DNA of 64,000 nt from Deltaproteobacteria bacterium (GCA_016218915.1 JACRCQ010000027.1:25615-89614); one strand, 5' to 3'; shown: positions 53,617-63,824, counted from the stretch's first letter. Made by a program: numbers and translations. Notes: generated by a model from the letters alone, not told the origin.

Positions 53617-56136
53617 CTATCCGCACTGAATGAACACCATCGACTGCTGCGACGGGTTGCCAGCCCCAACGAACCGCAGCACTCGCTTCTTCAGCGGCGA
53701 GCACGACAGCACCAGCCCAGGATTCGCCTTTGGGTTCGTCGACGGGTCGACGTAGCACCACCCGTCCACGCCAGCCGTTACCTCAGCTGCCTCCACGCAC
53801 TGCTGCAGGCCCTGCCCCGCCTCGGCCTGAGGAATTTCGCAGGCGCAATGAAGGTCGTTCTGGATGTAGTTGGGATTCTTCTGCAGACCGGACCACGCCT
53901 CGGTCGAAGCATCCTTGCGCGCTGCAAGCGAGGAGCACGGCGGGCACACCCAGCTGTCGCCCGACAGCTCGCCTCGCGTCGCCTCCAGCACCGTGCACGC
54001 GACCGTGCCGTCTGGCGCAGGCGAAAGCGGCTTGTCCCAGCACGCGAGATTCATCCTCTCCTTCAGGCGATCGATGATCGCACCCACTGCGGGACGGTAT
54101 CCGTAGTCCGGCGATCCACCGTGTGTGGTGTTGGCAGGACAGATCGACGCAACGATCGCCCGGTCGCCTACGCCTTTGAGCACGGCGAGCTGGCGCCGCC
54201 CAGGATATGCCTTGGCGCGATACTGCAGGGTCCCGTGCGCGCCTGACTTGTCCTGGCAGAGCGGGCTGTCCGAAGGCTCGCTGCAATCACATGCACCCTG
54301 GTTCAGGTAGCACTCGCGAGGCGCGGGCAGGTCGAATACGCACGCATACTGCAGATCCCAGGATGTAGTCCACTCGTGTCCGTTGATCGCATTCGCCTGT
54401 GGATCAGCCGCGTCTGCAGGCGCCAGAGCGCTACCCGTGGCCGGATTGACCCCGCTCCGGGGCTTCACCGATTCTATCATGAGTGGGTCGCGCGGCTCTA
54501 CGGCGTAGTCGATGTTGTGTTGGGAATCCACGCCCCCGACGATCACGTCCCAGAGTGTGGTGCTATCGTCCACGCCTCCTGGCGCGGGAAGCCCTGCTGA
54601 CTGGAACTGAGGCGCGGTCCACGCGAGCTGCTCGGCTGGCCGGTAGCCCGATCCATATTGCTGCGGATCCAGTGCAATGTCCTGCCATGGGACGCCCACT
54701 ATGCCTCCCAGCATGACAAGGGATGGATCGCGCAAGAGCGAGGCGCAATGGGACGGATCTGCGACGGTGTTTCCCGGGTGATCGGGATCTTGCTTCTGCG
54801 CATACACTGGGCAGTATACGGGATTGATATCCTTGTCGGGCTTGAAGCTCTGGTTGTACTTGTCGACGTCTTCCTGGCTGAACACGGTCTTGACGATTCC
54901 GTTGACGTAGCGGGCGAGCGGATGGAGCAAGTCCATGCCGAACCGCTGCTTCTGGCGGTAGCATCTCAGGTTGAGAGAATCCTCGTCAGCCGGGAGTTCC
55001 CCCTTGGCGCACTCCGGATCGGAAGCGTGATCCCCGTCCGCGCACGACATGCACGCAGGACTCGAAGGGTCGGTCTTGCACGCGGAAGTGCCGCGGGGAA
55101 AGTGCATTAACTGGAGTACTGCGTAGTTCTGCCCGCTATCGACGAGCGAGCAGTCGTTCTCGTCGGTCAGCATGACCACTGCCAGAAGGGAATCCGCACG
55201 AATCATGTCAGCGCGCTGCTGCAGCACCGTCGCGTCGACGCCTTCCGGCCCGCGACACGCTCCCCCCTCGGATGGCTGTTGGCTCTTGCAATCGTAAGGC
55301 ACGATCTTCGCGTACGGCGCGGGATCCACGAGAAAGCGGTACCACGCCTCCAGGGGAGCCTCGTAACCGCAGCCGTCCTCACCAGCTCCCACAACGATCT
55401 GGCTGAATGTGTCAATGAAGGGCTGCAATTCGCTCGCCCCAGGCGGCGTGCCGGTCTTGTTTGCATCCCAGAACAGAAACCCCTTGCCGTCCCAGGTCGG
55501 AGCCTGCTTTTCCGGCGCGTGCGCGTCGAGCCTCGCAACCAGATGCGACATGTCCGCAACCGTGGACTTGCCGCTGCTACTCGCTGGCACGCAAGTGTCG
55601 GAGCCGTGCCCGCCCAACGACGACGTGATGATGCCGAGATGCATGTCGCGAACTGGATCGAACTCCCGTACCGAGCCGGACGGGCATGGATCATCGGGCG
55701 ACGCTGGCTGCTGGATCGGACCGCCGTTCTGCTCGTCGACGCATCGGGGATTGGTGAGGTGCGAGACGAGATCCGGGACCGCGGCAGCCAGAACCTCCTG
55801 CTTGTCAGCCATGGAGGGCGAGTTGTCGATCATGAACAGTAGATCGAGCTTGTCCACCTTGCGGGCGCGATAGATGATCGTGTCTGGCGACGCGAACCCG
55901 CCAGCACCTGCGGAAGCCCCCTGCCCTGCGGCGCCTCCGTTGAACCCGGATGCGCCCTGGCCTGAGCCCGCGTACCCGCCTGCGTTGCCGCCTCCCTGCC
56001 CTGTGCTGCCCGTACCATTCCCGCCGCCTGCGTTGAGCGAGCTGTCATCGCCTGACGCCGCACCGCCGCAGGCCGCGCAAGCCCATGCGACAGCGATCAC
56101 CGCAACGCCCGCCTGCCATCGACTTCTGCCCATCAT
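53617..56136 (-). CDS. Von Willebrand A-type surface lipoprotein
   Basis: 839 residues. Signal peptide and lipobox ACAACGG, followed by a Gly/Ser/Asn-rich low-complexity linker (about 30-75). A VWA-type domain starts KLDLLFMIDNSPSMADK, in which DNSPS is the metal-dependent adhesion site motif DxSxS; TDENDC is a likely later coordinating loop. The remainder contains over 25 cysteines and several Cys/Pro-rich passages. Such VWA lipoproteins are numerous in Polyangiales and may bind surface partners. Start at the ATG at 56136 with GGGGAAG before it; an ATG five codons upstream is an alternative. It is divergent from the Cys-rich lipoprotein gene at 56328. Confidence 0.87.
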   Translation of the reverse strand: MMGRSRWQAGVAVIAVAWACAACGGAASGDDSSLNAGGGNGTGSTGQGGGNAGGYAGSGQGASGFNGGAAGQGASAGAGGFASPDTIIYRARKVDKLDLLFMIDNSPSMADKQEVLAAAVPDLVSHLTNPRCVDEQNGGPIQQPASPDDPCPSGSVREFDPVRDMHLGIITSSLGGHGSDTCVPASSSGKSTVADMSHLVARLDAHAPEKQAPTWDGKGFLFWDANKTGTPPGASELQPFIDTFSQIVVGAGEDGCGYEAPLEAWYRFLVDPAPYAKIVPYDCKSQQPSEGGACRGPEGVDATVLQQRADMIRADSLLAVVMLTDENDCSLVDSGQNYAVLQLMHFPRGTSACKTDPSSPACMSCADGDHASDPECAKGELPADEDSLNLRCYRQKQRFGMDLLHPLARYVNGIVKTVFSQEDVDKYNQSFKPDKDINPVYCPVYAQKQDPDHPGNTVADPSHCASLLRDPSLVMLGGIVGVPWQDIALDPQQYGSGYRPAEQLAWTAPQFQSAGLPAPGGVDDSTTLWDVIVGGVDSQHNIDYAVEPRDPLMIESVKPRSGVNPATGSALAPADAADPQANAINGHEWTTSWDLQYACVFDLPAPRECYLNQGACDCSEPSDSPLCQDKSGAHGTLQYRAKAYPGRRQLAVLKGVGDRAIVASICPANTTHGGSPDYGYRPAVGAIIDRLKERMNLACWDKPLSPAPDGTVACTVLEATRGELSGDSWVCPPCSSLAARKDASTEAWSGLQKNPNYIQNDLHCACEIPQAEAGQGLQQCVEAAEVTAGVDGWCYVDPSTNPKANPGLVLSCSPLKKRVLRFVGAGNPSQQSMVFIQCG

Positions 56137-56327
56137 GGCTTCCCCTTGCACACACTTCGTCTACCACCGCAGTGCCTGGCAAAGGAGAATTCGGCTCACA
56201 GATTCTTCTGAACAGCGCAAGTGCGCCTCCAGCGCCGGAGGCAACAAGTGCGCGCGCCCCGCGGAGTCGCACCTGCCAAGAGCAGGAGCCATCGACGAAA
56301 CCCGCTGGATCCGCTACGCTCTGTGGG

Positions 56328-57065
56328 ATGAATCGACCCTTTCTTGTTCCGATCCTGCTGGCAGGAGTGTGGACGTGCGGTGGCACGGTAACGACCGAGC
56401 CCGGTGCGATGTCCGGAGGGAGCGGGGGCGCGGATGCTGGCGCAGATTCTGCTGCGAAAGGCGGCACTTCGACGGGCGGAAGCGCCACAGGAGGGAGCTC
56501 CACGGGCGGTAGCGTGGCCACCGGAGGCAGCGCAGGTGCCGCAGGGGGCCCGTTCGTCCAGTGTACCGAGAGCGACCCTTCGCCCTGCAAGATATTCAGC
56601 GACTGCTGCGCCTGCATCGCCTACGGGCCAGGCGAGCCGCCCCCGCCCGAGTGCCTCATGGACTGCTTCGTGGATTCCTGCACTTCCCAGGGCCTTCCCT
56701 CAGGACAGAAGGCCGCGTGCGAAGTCGGACGATGCGTCGTGGGTTTTGACTGCGATCCTGCGCACGTCTACTGCAACGGGCTGCCGCCCGATTGCGAACC
56801 AGGTCTTGCTCCCGCGGTGGTCAACGGGTGCTGGGGCGGCTGCGTGGCCGCTGCTGAGTGCCGCAACGTGCCGTCGTGCGACGCCTGCGCCAAGTCCGAG
56901 CTGTGCGTCAATCACAACTACTCGAACAACGAGTTCCACTGCGTGCCAGTTCCCAGCGAGTGCGCGGGCAACCCCACATCGTCATGCCTCTGCCCGCTGG
57001 TGTGCCCGAGCTGGAACTTCTGCAACATGGCAGGCCCGAGCAAGGTCCAGTGCGACTACATCTGA
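56328..57065 (+). CDS. Cys-rich protein with Gly/Ser/Thr repeat, probably a lipoprotein
   Basis: 245 residues. Signal peptide ends VWTCGG, a weak lipobox (Thr instead of Gly/Ala at -1). Low-complexity GGxATGGSSTGGS repeats span about 30-70. The rest carries about 25 cysteines in short groups (CCACIAYG, CFVDSC, CDPAHVYC, CNGLPPDC, CWGGC, CDACAKSELC, CLCPLVC), which will be disulfide-rich. No known family. Divergent from the VWA lipoprotein; the 191-bp gap should hold both promoters. A likely surface or adhesin-like protein, by analogy only. Confidence 0.78.
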   Translation: MNRPFLVPILLAGVWTCGGTVTTEPGAMSGGSGGADAGADSAAKGGTSTGGSATGGSSTGGSVATGGSAGAAGGPFVQCTESDPSPCKIFSDCCACIAYGPGEPPPPECLMDCFVDSCTSQGLPSGQKAACEVGRCVVGFDCDPAHVYCNGLPPDCEPGLAPAVVNGCWGGCVAAAECRNVPSCDACAKSELCVNHNYSNNEFHCVPVPSECAGNPTSSCLCPLVCPSWNFCNMAGPSKVQCDYI

Positions 57066-57134
57066 CCGCTGCGCGCCTGCTCAGCTCGATATCGCCTATT
57101 GCGCTGCGCGTGGCAACGTGCGACTCTCGGTCTC

Positions 57135-57404
57135 ATGCATATCGTGTTGAGTCGCATCGCACTCGCCTCGCTGGTCGCCTTGATGCTCAACGCCTGCAGC
57201 GGGGGGCCTGAAACATCGCCGAGCTCCGCGGAACGCGTTGCGTCCGAGGATGAAGCGCTGACCTTGACGCCCGGACCGCTGCTGGACCCGGACATGGTCC
57301 TACCAGGCAACGTTCTTCGTGACGCAGCCGCTGTACCTGACAGCGCCCCGCCCGGCAAAGCACCGCCAGGCAAGAGGCCTCCAGTGGCAAAGCCGCCGAA
57401 GTAG
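57135..57404 (+). CDS. Small lipoprotein (89 aa) with Pro/Gly/Lys tail
   Basis: The ATG at 57135 gives a signal peptide with lipobox LMLNACSGG. The mature part (about 65 residues) is acidic-Ser-rich, then ends in PPGKAPPGKRPPVAKPP, a basic Pro-rich tail that could bind cell-wall polymers. No cysteine beyond the lipid site. It lies 69 bp after the Cys-rich gene on the same strand and converges with the next gene 5 bp away. Function unknown; a start 12 codons upstream is in frame but lacks signal-peptide shape. Confidence 0.68.
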   Translation: MHIVLSRIALASLVALMLNACSGGPETSPSSAERVASEDEALTLTPGPLLDPDMVLPGNVLRDAAAVPDSAPPGKAPPGKRPPVAKPPK

Positions 57405-57409
57405 CCAGC

Positions 57410-58573
57410 TCACCGAGCAAGCTTCATGAGCGCGTTTTCGTCTGTCCAGTAGACTGCCCGCTCGTCCATCGCCAGACCGTAGACGTACTTGTTGCTGTCG
57501 TACACGGCCACCGGCTCGCCCCCTGGCGTCAGCTTCATGAGGTGCTTGTGGACGTCCCAGTACATGGCGGCGTCGTCGACTTTCAGCCAGAACGCGCCAG
57601 GCTGGCACCCGACGATCTCCGCTGCATGGCTCCCGTCTGGCCACATGCGCCAGATACCGCCGCGGCTGTAGTCCTGGAAGTTGCTGGGCGTGTACCCGCT
57701 GGACACGGTGAAGTAGACCTGTCCGCCGAACAGCACTCCCCTTGCTAGACTGCCGTCCACAGGCGATCGCAACGAAGTCGGCGCGCCGCCGCTTTCAGGA
57801 GTGATGAAGAAGGAGGTGCCTGGGACTTGAGCGTTCCACCCCCAGACCTGCCCGGAACCTGCTGCCATCAACCCGATGTTCATGTATCCGCTTGCCAGGA
57901 AGGTCAACGTTCCGCTCTGCAAGTTCACGGACCAGAGCTGATTCAGCGGGCCAGTCTCGGACTGGACATGCAGGTACATGATATTGCCGTCGAACACCCA
58001 GTCACCGCTGCGATCGGGCAACGATGCGACCAGCGCCATGCCCCCTCCTTCCACCGGCACGCGCCACAGCTCGTGTGCGCCCTGCATGTCCGTTGCGACG
58101 GCGTAGACGAATCCATCCCTCAAGGCGACGACGTAGTAGTCCTCTGCTGCAAGCTGCACAGCAGCTCCGCCGTTCAGCGGAACCTTCTTGATCCCGTTCG
58201 AACGGAAGTACGCGTTTGCTGAGTCAAGGAGGATCTCTGAGCCCGCTGTCATGGGGCCATAGGCCAGCACGCACGGCGCACATGCCCCGTCCACACAAGG
58301 CCCTCCCAGGCAGTCCTGCTGGGTCGCACCACACGCAGGCCCTGGAGTGGGATCGCAGGGATACACCTTGGTCGGTATCACCGGCTCGTAGCTGAGCTCA
58401 CACTTGGAGCTGCCGGCCGCTGCCGCTGGGTAGGGCGACTCTGCGGGCGGCCACGGTTGATCCGGCGAAAGTGATGCGGGTCTTCCGGTTGAGTCGGTCG
58501 AATCTGCGGACAAATTGCCCGAGCACGCGCTCGCCAGCATCGCCAACACCGGGGTCAACAGGAAGATTCTCAT
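57410..58573 (-). CDS. Beta-propeller-like lipoprotein, unknown ligand
   Basis: 387 residues. The ATG at 58573 gives a signal peptide ending LASACSG. A Pro/Ala-rich linker is followed by a CPCxP-type Cys cluster (CDPTPGPACGATQQDC then CVDGACAPC), and then about 280 residues of short repeats such as YYVVALRDGFVYAVAT, ELWRVPVEGGGM and VYGLAMDERAVYWTDENALMKL, with W/Y-rich DxxxY strands resembling YncE/NHL-like propellers that read out as a sensor or binding platform. The upstream open frame (from 58723) is not signal-like. Divergent from the frameshifted SBBP lipoprotein. Confidence 0.82.
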   Translation of the reverse strand: MRIFLLTPVLAMLASACSGNLSADSTDSTGRPASLSPDQPWPPAESPYPAAAAGSSKCELSYEPVIPTKVYPCDPTPGPACGATQQDCLGGPCVDGACAPCVLAYGPMTAGSEILLDSANAYFRSNGIKKVPLNGGAAVQLAAEDYYVVALRDGFVYAVATDMQGAHELWRVPVEGGGMALVASLPDRSGDWVFDGNIMYLHVQSETGPLNQLWSVNLQSGTLTFLASGYMNIGLMAAGSGQVWGWNAQVPGTSFFITPESGGAPTSLRSPVDGSLARGVLFGGQVYFTVSSGYTPSNFQDYSRGGIWRMWPDGSHAAEIVGCQPGAFWLKVDDAAMYWDVHKHLMKLTPGGEPVAVYDSNKYVYGLAMDERAVYWTDENALMKLAR

Positions 58574-58771
58574 GTTCGCGCCTCGCTCTCGATGACGACC
58601 GATCGTCCGTGCACCATCAGTCCCCGGACGGCCTTTGCCCGGCTCAACAATCTGCAGGGTCGCAAGCGCCTCCCTGACAGAAACGTGAGCCGTTCTGGCG
58701 GCTCTTGAGGACTGGATCGCCACAGGCCTGGGATCGAGGGTCCAAACGCTGCGCCCTCAAGGAGAATTGCC

Positions 58772-60296
58772 GTGAAAAAGGGCTTCGTCGTGGTTCTGGT
58801 ATCGATGGCAGGGTGCGCCGGCTCCCCTTCGTTCGACGAGGCCAGCTTGGGTGGCCAAGGGGGGGCCTGGGGGGGCTGGGGGGGCCGGCGCCGACGCTTC
58901 GACTGCAACCGGCGGAAGCCTGGCAGGGGGTGCAGGTGGCTCGGAGCCAGTCTCCGGCGGCGCCCCGGGCTGGAGCGCCAGCCCGGACAAGGCGCACTAC
59001 GCAAAGGACGGAGGCACCCAACCTTCTGGCTACCCCAACGTGCCCACTTCCGTAGCCATCACCCCGACCGGCTCGGTCATCGTCACCGGGATCAGCCGCC
59101 CCCAGCTCTACTTCATGGGGGAGCCGGGAACGATATGCGCCACTGGCGGCGGAAGTGACGGGACTACCATGTTCTTCGACAGCAGCGGGACCTTCACCGC
59201 GTGCACTTCCGTCGCGTCGACCGGCGACGACGCGATGAACGATCTCGCCCTCGACAGCACCGGCTACGTGGATGTCGTGGGGAGCATCGGAGGCGAAACC
59301 TACATCGATGGCCTCAAGCAGACGTTTCACGGAGACCTCGATGTGTTCGTCGCCCAGCTCGATCTCGCGGGCTACCTGACCTGGAGCAAGACCTTTGGCT
59401 ACCAGGGCGTGCAGGAGGCGTTTGGCGTAGCGACCGATGCCCAGAACAACATGGTGATAGCGGGCGGTTTCGAGGGGACGATCATCAGTGGCGGAGATGC
59501 GCTCAATGCCGTGGGCTCGCGCAGCGCGTTCGTGTTCAAGCTCGACAGGGAAGGCTCGTGGCAATGGGGCAGGAGCTACGGTGGTGGGTATGCGATTGCC
59601 CAGTCGGTAGGCGTGTCACCCGATGGCCATGTCTTCGTTGTGGGCCAGTTCGATGGGCCCCTGGACCTGGGCACGTCCCACTACGTCAGCCAGGGGAACC
59701 TGGACATGTTCGTGCTCGCCTTGGACCCGGACGGCGAGATCCTCTGGAGCAAGGCCTTGGGCAACGCACAAGCGCAGACGCCGACGCGGATCAAGGTCGA
59801 TCCACAGGGAAACGTGGCTGTCGTGGGGCGATCCACAGGCACGCTCGACTTTGGCGGCGGAGCGATCGAAGCAGCGAGAGAGTCCGTGTTCTTCGCGTGG
59901 TATTCCGCGGACGGCACGCACCGGTGGAGCCAGCAGTACGAGATTGGAGACGAGCCGGACCTGACGCCGTCCAGGACCTCGATTGCCTTTGATCTGTCGA
60001 GCAACGCCATCGTGGCCGGGGCCTACACAGGCAGCACGGACTTCGGAAACGGGCCGCTCACGAGCACGAAGGATGCAAACGTGTTCTTGGCAGCGTGGAC
60101 ACCCACGGGCGCGCCCATGTGGAGCCACGCCTACGGCGCAGAAGGGGTGCAGGCTGCGCGAGCAGTCGCCTACGATCCGCAGGGGGGGCTGGCAGTTGCC
60201 GGAGTCTTTCGGGATTGGTTGGACTTCGGCGCGGGCCCCGTGGGGCCTACGCAAACGAATGGGGCGATGTTCGTGGTGAAGTACGCTCCTTGGTGA
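58772..60296 (+). CDS. SBBP-type lipoprotein, reading frame broken at G tracts
   Basis: The start is GTG 58772, with AAGGAGAA seven bases before it and lipobox SMAGCAG. After SFDEASLGGQGG the reading frame changes: three runs of seven G (58859-58865, 58869-58875, 58878-58884) shift the codons out of phase, and the Gly/Ala linker and about 430-residue propeller (ALDSTGYVDVVG, FVFKLDREGSWQW, STDFGNG) continue in the frame that starts at 58851. Removing one G from any run restores a single 500-residue protein. As given, the intact protein cannot be made. It may be phase-variable, a real pseudogene or a sequencing error. The propeller half is a paralogue of the gene at 40194. Confidence 0.75.
58859..58884. 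repeat. Three consecutive runs of seven G
   Basis: Seven-G runs at 58859-58865, 58869-58875 and 58878-58884, separated by CCT and CT, in the linker of the SBBP lipoprotein. Such tracts are classic slippage sites for phase variation and also classic places for sequencing errors. Confidence 0.9.
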
Positions 60297-60437
60297 AACG
60301 TCACACTTGCTTTCGAAAACGGAAGAACGCTAGCCGGCGAATCGCTCGCAGGCATCTGGACGCGAGTCCTTGACCGTCCGGGTCTCTGGCCGTATCCATG
60401 GTTCGATGCGCGCCATGGCCACAGGCCCAAACGTCTG

Positions 60438-63155
60438 ATGCTGGTCTCTGGACTCGGCCTCCCGGAGCTCGCACAGCTTCTCGATCGGGCTGATCAAGGT
60501 GTGATCGAGCTGGATCCCGCGTGGAACGTTGTCCATTGCAGCCCGGCAGCGGAGCGGATCCTGCGCATCGATGGCGCCGGGGCCGCAGGGCGGCCTTTTG
60601 CCGACGTGCTGAGGATCGACGATCGGTCGGGAGGTATCGAGAGCATCTGCCGCGCTGTCGAGAGGGATGGAACGTGGCGAGGGGAGGTCAGGCATGGCCT
60701 ACCGGAAGACGTGCGATGGGCTGAGCTGTCTGTCCACACGCTGGCCAGGCCAGGCAACGCGCCAGCGACGGTGTGCCTGCTGCGCGACATCACGGCCTTC
60801 AAGGCCAAGGAAGGCACCCTGCGCGAGCAGGAGCGGCGCTACCGACTACTGGCCGAAAACGCGCGTGATGTGATCTGGACCGCAGATCTGTCCCTGAAAT
60901 TCACCTACGTCAGCCCATCGGTGGAGAGGCTCCGCGGTTTCACCCCGGAGGAAGCGATGAAGCAAACGCTCGCAGAGGTGCTGACCCCTGCGGCGTTGCA
61001 GCGCGCGAGCCAGACGCTCGCGGAGGAGCTCGCCTTGGAGATGTCGCCCCAGCGCGATATCCACCGCATGCGGGTGATCGAGCTCGAGGAGCGGCACAAG
61101 AACGGCTCCACGGTCCAGACCGAGATCACTCTGTCGTTTCTCCGCAACGAGAAGCTCGAGGTTGTCGGCGTGCTCGGCGTCACGCGCGACGTGACCGAGC
61201 GCAATCGTGCAGTGCAGGCCTTGCGGCGTACGGAAGAACGGTATCGGATCACGGCCGAGCAGACTGGACAGGTGTTCTTCGAGTGGGACATTGCCACAGG
61301 CCAGATCGAGTGGTCCGGCGCTGGGGAGCACCTGACCGGTCAGTCCCGGCTCGAATTCCGCACACTGACGCGTTCCCAGTGGGAAGGATGGGTTCATCCG
61401 GAGGATCGTGCGCGCGTCATCGCCCTGATGCAGCAGGCGATGGCGACCCCCGGGCCCTACAGCACGGAGTACCGGTTCCTGCGCAAGGACGGCTCCTATG
61501 CGGTGGTGGAAGCCCATGGCGTTGTGGTGCACGGGGACGCCTCTGCCCCGTCGCGGATGCTGGGCACGGTACGCGACATCTCGGAGAGAAAGCGTCTCGA
61601 CGACGCTCTGCGCGAGAGCCAGCGCGCCATGACCGTGCTGATCCACAACCTTCCGGGGATGGTGTATCGGTGTCGCAACGACCGCGACTGGACGATGGAG
61701 TACCTCAGCCCTGCGTGCGAGGCGCTGACAGGGTATCCGACCGAAGCCCTGATCGGAAACCAGTCGCTGTCGTACAATGACCTGATCGAGGAGAGCCACC
61801 GCGAGCAGGTCTGGGAGGACTGGCAGCGCGTGCTTCAGGAGCATGGGGTCTACCGCGGGGAGTATGCGATCCGCAGGAAAGATGGGGCGCTTCGCTGGGT
61901 GTGGGAGCAAGGCTGCGGCGTGTACTCGGAGAGCGGCGACGTGCTCGCCCTCGAGGGGTTCATCTCCGACATCACGGAGCGCAAGCTCGCCGAGCAGGAG
62001 CGAAGCTCTCTCGAGGAGCAGCTCCGGCAGTCGCAGAAGATGGAAGCGATCGGCCAGCTCGCAGGCGGCGTCGCCCACGACTTCAACAACATCCTCACCT
62101 GCATCAACGGCTTCACCGAGATGCTCATGTCCACGATGGGCCCGTCGGAACCGATCTTCCTCGACCTGCTCGAGGTCAAGAAAGCCGCCGACCGTGCGGC
62201 GTCGCTGACGTCCCAGCTCCTGGCCTTCAGCCGCAAGCAGGTGATCGCACCGAGGGTGATGGATCTGAACACGGCGCTGCGACCGGCAGCCAGGATGATC
62301 CAGCGCATCATCGGCGAGGACGTGGAGCTGCGCCTTCAGCTCGACGACTGCGCCGGAAGGATCAAGGCGGATCCTGGGCAGATCGAGCAGATCCTGATCA
62401 ACCTGGCGGTCAATGCACGGGACGCGCTCGCCGACGGCGGCAAGGTCGTGCTGGACACCGGGTGCATCCGTCTCGATGAAGAGCAGAGCCGCCAGCTCGC
62501 TGGGAGCAAGCCTGGCGCGTTCGCGTTCATTGGGGTGGCGGACAACGGCTGCGGGATGACCCCTGAGGTGCGCGAGCACATCTTCGAGCCTTTCTTCACC
62601 ACCAAGGCTCAGGGTAAAGGCACGGGCCTCGGTCTGTCCACGGTCTACGGCATCGTGCAGCAGAACGGAGGATTCATCGACGTCCACTCGGAGCCAGGAG
62701 TGGGGTCGACGTTCAGGATCTTTCTCCCGAGCGTTCCCGAGGAGGTAGAGGCTCCGGAGCCCAGGAGGAGCTCACCGGTGCCGTGCGGACGGGCCGTGAT
62801 TCTGCTGGTCGAGGACGAGGAGATGGTTCGCAAGATGATCCTGCGGATCCTGGAGCGGCAGGGCTATACGGTGATGGTCGCGCACGGTCCCATGGAGGCC
62901 ATTGCGATGAGCGAGCAGTTTCCGGGATCCATCGATCTGCTGCTCAGCGACGTGGTCATGCCAGAGCTGAACGGCAGGCAGCTCCACGCCCGGCTGGAGG
63001 CGTCGCGGCCAGGCCTCCGGGTCCTCTACATGTCAGGTTACCCTGAGAACGCCCTATCCCACGAGGGCGTGCTCGAGCCGGGCATCCCGTTTCTCGCCAA
63101 GCCATTTGCCGTCGACGCACTGCTGCGCAAGCTCGGAGACGTACTCGGCGGTTGA
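60438..63155 (+). CDS. Multi-PAS hybrid sensor histidine kinase with receiver
   Basis: 905 residues. Four PAS domains (about 10-120, 130-255, 265-385, 395-515) are seen by recurring YRxxxE / DITERK-type ends. HisKA carries GGVAHDFNN with His547; the ATPase domain has NLAVNARDAL, DNGCGM and GTGLGLS; the receiver has DEEMVRK near 795, phospho-acceptor Asp838 in LLLSDVVMPE and Lys888. No membrane helix, so a cytosolic redox, light or ligand sensor is likely; PAS cofactors cannot be read. The kinase half is close to the truncated kinase at 1-1748. The receiver needs a phosphotransfer partner not seen nearby. Confidence 0.95.
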   Translation: MLVSGLGLPELAQLLDRADQGVIELDPAWNVVHCSPAAERILRIDGAGAAGRPFADVLRIDDRSGGIESICRAVERDGTWRGEVRHGLPEDVRWAELSVHTLARPGNAPATVCLLRDITAFKAKEGTLREQERRYRLLAENARDVIWTADLSLKFTYVSPSVERLRGFTPEEAMKQTLAEVLTPAALQRASQTLAEELALEMSPQRDIHRMRVIELEERHKNGSTVQTEITLSFLRNEKLEVVGVLGVTRDVTERNRAVQALRRTEERYRITAEQTGQVFFEWDIATGQIEWSGAGEHLTGQSRLEFRTLTRSQWEGWVHPEDRARVIALMQQAMATPGPYSTEYRFLRKDGSYAVVEAHGVVVHGDASAPSRMLGTVRDISERKRLDDALRESQRAMTVLIHNLPGMVYRCRNDRDWTMEYLSPACEALTGYPTEALIGNQSLSYNDLIEESHREQVWEDWQRVLQEHGVYRGEYAIRRKDGALRWVWEQGCGVYSESGDVLALEGFISDITERKLAEQERSSLEEQLRQSQKMEAIGQLAGGVAHDFNNILTCINGFTEMLMSTMGPSEPIFLDLLEVKKAADRAASLTSQLLAFSRKQVIAPRVMDLNTALRPAARMIQRIIGEDVELRLQLDDCAGRIKADPGQIEQILINLAVNARDALADGGKVVLDTGCIRLDEEQSRQLAGSKPGAFAFIGVADNGCGMTPEVREHIFEPFFTTKAQGKGTGLGLSTVYGIVQQNGGFIDVHSEPGVGSTFRIFLPSVPEEVEAPEPRRSSPVPCGRAVILLVEDEEMVRKMILRILERQGYTVMVAHGPMEAIAMSEQFPGSIDLLLSDVVMPELNGRQLHARLEASRPGLRVLYMSGYPENALSHEGVLEPGIPFLAKPFAVDALLRKLGDVLGG

Positions 63156-63233
63156 GCGTCCTTCTCTGCCATGCGATGCGTCGTCAGCATCTGGCTCGCG
63201 CCCATCGGCCTGGCACCGGACTACCAGCGTTCC

Positions 63234-63824
63234 TCAGAAGATGCCGGCCAATCCAGCGTATCCACCGGACGGCGTCCACCCCACTGCGGGGACCACGCGA
63301 AGCATGCTGGAGTCTGCAGAAGGGGCCGAAGGAACCGGCGGAGGAGACGAGCGATCCTTGTACGCCAGCACGCATGAATCCACGATTGGGAAGGCCAACA
63401 CAGCAGTCACGCCCAACAGCATCGGAGCCAGGCGAGCATCGCGTTCATCCGCATCGCCGCTTGCCATGAAGCTCGCAGACAGAGCGGTGAGCCCGAGGAT
63501 CGAGCCGCGCAGGAGCAGGCTCACGAAGCCCTTGCCCGTTTGACCATTGGCCCAGTGAACGATAGGGCTCGCCAGACTGTAGCCCCCGGCAAGAACGAAT
63601 ACGTTCTTGGTCGCATACGCCAAAGGGATCACGGCAACGTCTGCAAGGAGCGTCTCGTGGCCGTACCACTGACGCTGCATGGCAACACCCGTGACTGGGG
63701 GTGGCTGCGCACCAGCGGCCGAGCTGGGTGGCTCCTGCGCTCCCACGTCGGAAACCGCCGAGAGGATAGCGATGAAGACAGCAGCAGTGGTCGTCCGCGG
63801 GTGCACGTCGGGCAGCACATGCAT
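63234..63824 (-). CDS. Small membrane protein, unknown function
   Basis: 196 residues with a putative signal peptide (ending SDVGAQ), a Pro/Ala linker and three or four hydrophobic segments (about 60-82, 100-118 and 130-150), for example FVLAGGYSLASPIVHWANGQ and GVTAVLAFPIVDSCVLAYKD. The tail is Ser/Pro/Gly-rich. It resembles widespread hypothetical membrane proteins of Polyangiales, but I know no function. It converges with the hybrid kinase gene across 78 bp. A GTG six codons downstream is an alternative start. Confidence 0.68.
   Translation of the reverse strand: MHVLPDVHPRTTTAAVFIAILSAVSDVGAQEPPSSAAGAQPPPVTGVAMQRQWYGHETLLADVAVIPLAYATKNVFVLAGGYSLASPIVHWANGQTGKGFVSLLLRGSILGLTALSASFMASGDADERDARLAPMLLGVTAVLAFPIVDSCVLAYKDRSSPPPVPSAPSADSSMLRVVPAVGWTPSGGYAGLAGIF

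Noticed and set aside
60846..62687. Minus-strand open frame (613 codons)
   Set aside because: Antisense of the PAS/HisKA part of the hybrid kinase, which has conserved motifs on the plus strand.
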